The notes beneath the pieces are model-generated. The model searched no databases. It worked only from the letters and a program-made list of their open reading frames with translations, and was not told where the DNA came from. A stretch of 25,117 nt of DNA from NCBI GenBank assembly GCA_964609495.1, contig CAZSTA010000032.1, positions 1 to 25,117 of the forward strand. The letters are read 5' to 3'. This stretch comes from CAZSTA01 sp964609495 [NCBI: uncultured bacterium]. Its GTDB lineage: Bacteria; CAZSTA01. The position numbers and the translations under genes are program-made. Shown piece after piece: positions 23,122 through 25,117 of this stretch. Every line of letters starts with the position of its first letter. Position 1 is the stretch's first letter.

Positions 23122-23137
23122 GAAGGAGTTATTTTAG

Positions 23138-24061
23138 ATGACGGAGGAGTTAGATGATAGGTTAGATTTATTTTGTAGGGATAGTTTGGATATCAAGACA
23201 ACATTTTCTCCCGAAAATATCGCTACTCTTTATAAGGGAGATTGTCTAGATTTTTTGAGAGGGATTCCTGATAGCGTTATCCAGTTAGTTGTTACCTCTC
23301 CCCCTTATAACCTAGGTAAGGAATACGAAAAGAGATTGGATATTGATGAGTATGTCTCCCAGCAAGGGCAGGTAATTGACGAGTGCTGTCGAGTTCTCAA
23401 GGATAGAGGGAGTATCTGTTGGGAAGTAGGAAATTATGTTGACAGTGGTGAGATTATACCGTTAGATATTTTGCTTTACGATTGCTTTAAGAAAAATGAT
23501 CTGAAATTGAGGAATCGTATCGTTTGGCATTTTGGGCATGGGCTTCACTGCTCGAGACGATTTTCTGGTAGATATGAGACCATCTTATGGTTTACCAAGA
23601 GTGATAATTATACATTTAACTTAGATGCAGTTCGTATTCCTCAAAAATACCCCGGGAAGAGGCACTTCAAAGGACCAAATGTTGGTAAATATTCCAGTAA
23701 TCCTAAAGGTAAGAATCCCTCAGATGTATGGGATATTCCGAATGTTAAGAGCAATCATATCGAAAAAACTATTCATCCCTGCCAATTCCCGGTAGCGCTT
23801 GTTCAAAGGTTAGTTTTAGCGCTTTCAGATGAGAATGATATTGTATTAGATCCGTTTCTAGGAGTGGGTTCAACGGCGATCGCGGGGATTATCAGTAAAC
23901 GTAAGGTGGTTGGTTCAGAGATCGTGAGAGAATATTATGATATTGCGATTAAACGTGTTTCTCTAGCCTATGAGGGCAGATTAAAGATTCGTCCAGATAA
24001 GCCAGTTTATAAACCACCAGCCGATACCTCCCTGACTAGGAATCCATTCCTATTGCACTGA
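23138..24061 (+). CDS. beta-class site-specific DNA methyltransferase (N4-cytosine or N6-adenine)
   Basis: This 307-residue enzyme of the N6/N4 methylase family (PF01555) transfers a methyl group from S-adenosylmethionine to a DNA base. Catalytic motif IV is TSPPYNLG (S54-Y57) near the N-terminus and the AdoMet motif is VLDPFLGVGST (237-246) near the C-terminus; this order defines the beta class. SPPY is most common in N4-cytosine enzymes, though not exclusive to them. The variable middle (about 140-205) is the likely recognition domain, and HPCQFPVALVQRL precedes motif I as usual. GGAAGGAG lies 9 bases before the ATG. No restriction endonuclease is adjacent, so it looks like an orphan methyltransferase unless the following genes outside the window change this. 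Confidence 0.92.
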   Translation: MTEELDDRLDLFCRDSLDIKTTFSPENIATLYKGDCLDFLRGIPDSVIQLVVTSPPYNLGKEYEKRLDIDEYVSQQGQVIDECCRVLKDRGSICWEVGNYVDSGEIIPLDILLYDCFKKNDLKLRNRIVWHFGHGLHCSRRFSGRYETILWFTKSDNYTFNLDAVRIPQKYPGKRHFKGPNVGKYSSNPKGKNPSDVWDIPNVKSNHIEKTIHPCQFPVALVQRLVLALSDENDIVLDPFLGVGSTAIAGIISKRKVVGSEIVREYYDIAIKRVSLAYEGRLKIRPDKPVYKPPADTSLTRNPFLLH

Positions 24062-24094
24062 ATATGATATGATGTTATAGACAAAGGTGGATCT

Positions 24095-25081
24095 ATGAGC
24101 GATAATTTTTGGAAGGATAGGAACGTATTTATAACTGGTTGCACAGGTTTGTTAGGTTCTTGGATGACTCAAGTTCTCTCGGAAAGGAAAGCTAACATCA
24201 CCGGATTGATAAGGGACTTAGTTCCCCAATCTAACCTCAATCGTTCGGGATTCAAAGATAAGATTAACGTGGTTCGAGGATGCCTAGAGGATTACTTTCT
24301 ATTGGAGAGGGCCTTAAACGAATACGAGATAGACACGGTATTTCATCTTGGTGCTCAGACTATAGTGCCAATCGCCAATCGCAATCCTTTAGGAACTTTT
24401 GAGTCTAATATTAAGGGGACTTGGAATATACTGGAGGCTTGTCGAAGAACGCCGACGGTATCCAGAGTTATCGTAGCCTCTAGCGATAAGGCTTATGGAG
24501 AACATAAGCAACTTCCCTATGATGAGACCACTCCCTTGCGAGGTTCACATCCCTATGATGTCTCTAAGAGCTGTTCCGATCTTATCGCCCATTCTTATTT
24601 TGAAACCTATCAATTGCCGATCTGTATAACCCGCTGTGGCAATCTCTATGGGGGAGGAGATCTTAACTTCAATCGTCTGATCCCTGGGACTATAAAATCT
24701 GTTATCTTCTCCCAAAATCCCGTGATCCGCAGCGATGGAACTTATATTCGCGACTATTTCTTCGTCCTAGATGCAGTGGAGGCTTATCTCCTTTTGGCTG
24801 AGAAGATGGATGATAAGAATCTTCATGGGGAGGCTTTTAACTTCAGTAACGAGATACAGAAGACAGTTTTGGAGCTTACGGAGTTGATATTAGAACTTAT
24901 GGGAAGGGAGGATCTAAAACCGATAGTCCTAAACGAAGCTTGGGGAGAGATAAAGCATCAATATCTCTCCGCCCAGAAGGCGCATAAATTGTTGGGGTGG
25001 AGCGCTAAATACGCCTTGGAGGAAGGGTTGAGGAATACTATCGAGTGGTATTGCGATTTCTTTCAAGATAAAAAAATATAG
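24095..25081 (+). CDS. NAD-dependent nucleotide-sugar 4,6-dehydratase/epimerase
   Basis: This 328-residue extended short-chain dehydrogenase has the Rossmann motif GCTGLLG (15-21), FHLGAQT (83-89), the catalytic SSDKAYG (129-135) and YDVSK (154-158), and the nucleotide-sugar segment [12 protein letters not shown]. The combination GAQTIV...[21 protein letters not shown] and SSDKAYGE resembles CDP-glucose 4,6-dehydratase (RfbG) and GDP-mannose dehydratase more than UDP-galactose epimerase. It is slightly shorter than RfbG (about 357). The product would be a 4-keto-6-deoxy sugar for surface polysaccharide. AAGGTGG precedes the ATG by 4 bases. It may open a polysaccharide gene set beyond the window. 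The exact substrate cannot be set from sequence alone. Confidence 0.88.
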   Translation: MSDNFWKDRNVFITGCTGLLGSWMTQVLSERKANITGLIRDLVPQSNLNRSGFKDKINVVRGCLEDYFLLERALNEYEIDTVFHLGAQTIVPIANRNPLGTFESNIKGTWNILEACRRTPTVSRVIVASSDKAYGEHKQLPYDETTPLRGSHPYDVSKSCSDLIAHSYFETYQLPICITRCGNLYGGGDLNFNRLIPGTIKSVIFSQNPVIRSDGTYIRDYFFVLDAVEAYLLLAEKMDDKNLHGEAFNFSNEIQKTVLELTELILELMGREDLKPIVLNEAWGEIKHQYLSAQKAHKLLGWSAKYALEEGLRNTIEWYCDFFQDKKI

Positions 25082-25085
25082 AGGG

Positions 25086-25107
25086 AAAAACCGAAATCGA
25101 TTTTCGG
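25086..25107 (-). terminator. possible minus-strand terminator hairpin
   Basis: CCGAAA (25091-25096) and TTTCGG (25102-25107) form a 6-bp stem with a 5-base loop. Read on the minus strand the stem is followed by five T residues (25086-25090), so it would fit a convergent gene from the right. On the plus strand there is no T run after it. The stem is short and the window ends 10 bases later. Confidence 0.3.
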
Positions 25108-25117
25108 GTTCGGAGAT

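Noticed and set aside
24053-24081. TTGCAC-17-TATAGA promoter-like pair before the dehydratase
   Set aside because: Transcription would begin within the AAGGTGG ribosome site, so it could not drive normal translation of the gene; probably chance in AT-rich sequence.
1-25117. CRISPR array, tRNA, rRNA or insertion sequence
   Set aside because: I looked for regularly spaced direct repeats, cloverleaf or rRNA motifs and transposase genes and saw none.

Overview
The window comes from a bacterium, probably an uncultivated one. Support for this is strong Shine-Dalgarno sequences, two sigma-A/sigma-70-type promoters, an L,D-transpeptidase, a bacterial lipoprotein signal, and the yraN-comM gene pair. 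Base composition is moderate, and ATA, AGA and AGG codons are common. An archaeal-type cupin phosphoglucose isomerase would fit a thermophile or a deep-branching lineage, but this is weak inference. I cannot name the phylum.

Layout: positions 20,741 down to 1 are on the minus strand and tightly packed, so most of this half could be one very long transcription unit or a few. It opens with a good promoter (20776-20804), then yraN and comM (yifB). A signalling cluster of about 18.5 kb follows. In order of transcription it encodes: pseudokinase-PP2C phosphatase; zinc ribbon-FHA; secreted terpenoid-cyclase-toroid-like protein; membrane-FHA-zinc ribbon; RHH/UPF0175-like antitoxin; HicB-like protein; canonical VWA protein; triple zinc ribbon-FHA; membrane Ser/Thr kinase; L,D-transpeptidase; giant multispanning Ser/Thr kinase; two VWA proteins with degenerate MIDAS motifs; zinc ribbon-CPBP membrane protease; zinc ribbon-Ser/Thr kinase-FGE-like protein; and a partial membrane protein cut by the window edge.

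The unifying feature is a short zinc ribbon of pattern CPxCxxxNxxxAxFCxxCG. It is found in nine of these proteins (eleven copies), at the N-terminus, C-terminus or between domains. Kinase, phosphatase, phosphothreonine reader (FHA), VWA scaffold and protease modules are all present. The locus therefore looks like a self-contained, membrane-anchored phosphosignalling system, perhaps controlling the cell envelope through the L,D-transpeptidase and the secreted toroid protein. It recalls kinase/PP2C/FHA/VWA gene sets known from type VI secretion regulation and TerY-type triads, but its composition is different. That reading is inference.

Positions 21,075-25,117 are divergently transcribed from a consensus promoter and look like ordinary metabolism: D-ribose pyranase (rbsD), a TPR lipoprotein, cupin-type phosphoglucose isomerase (pgiA), a possibly structured 188-bp spacer, an orphan beta-class DNA methyltransferase, and a nucleotide-sugar 4,6-dehydratase-like enzyme. 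Other noncoding items are a paired-hairpin REP/BIME-like element (9207-9314) and several hairpins.
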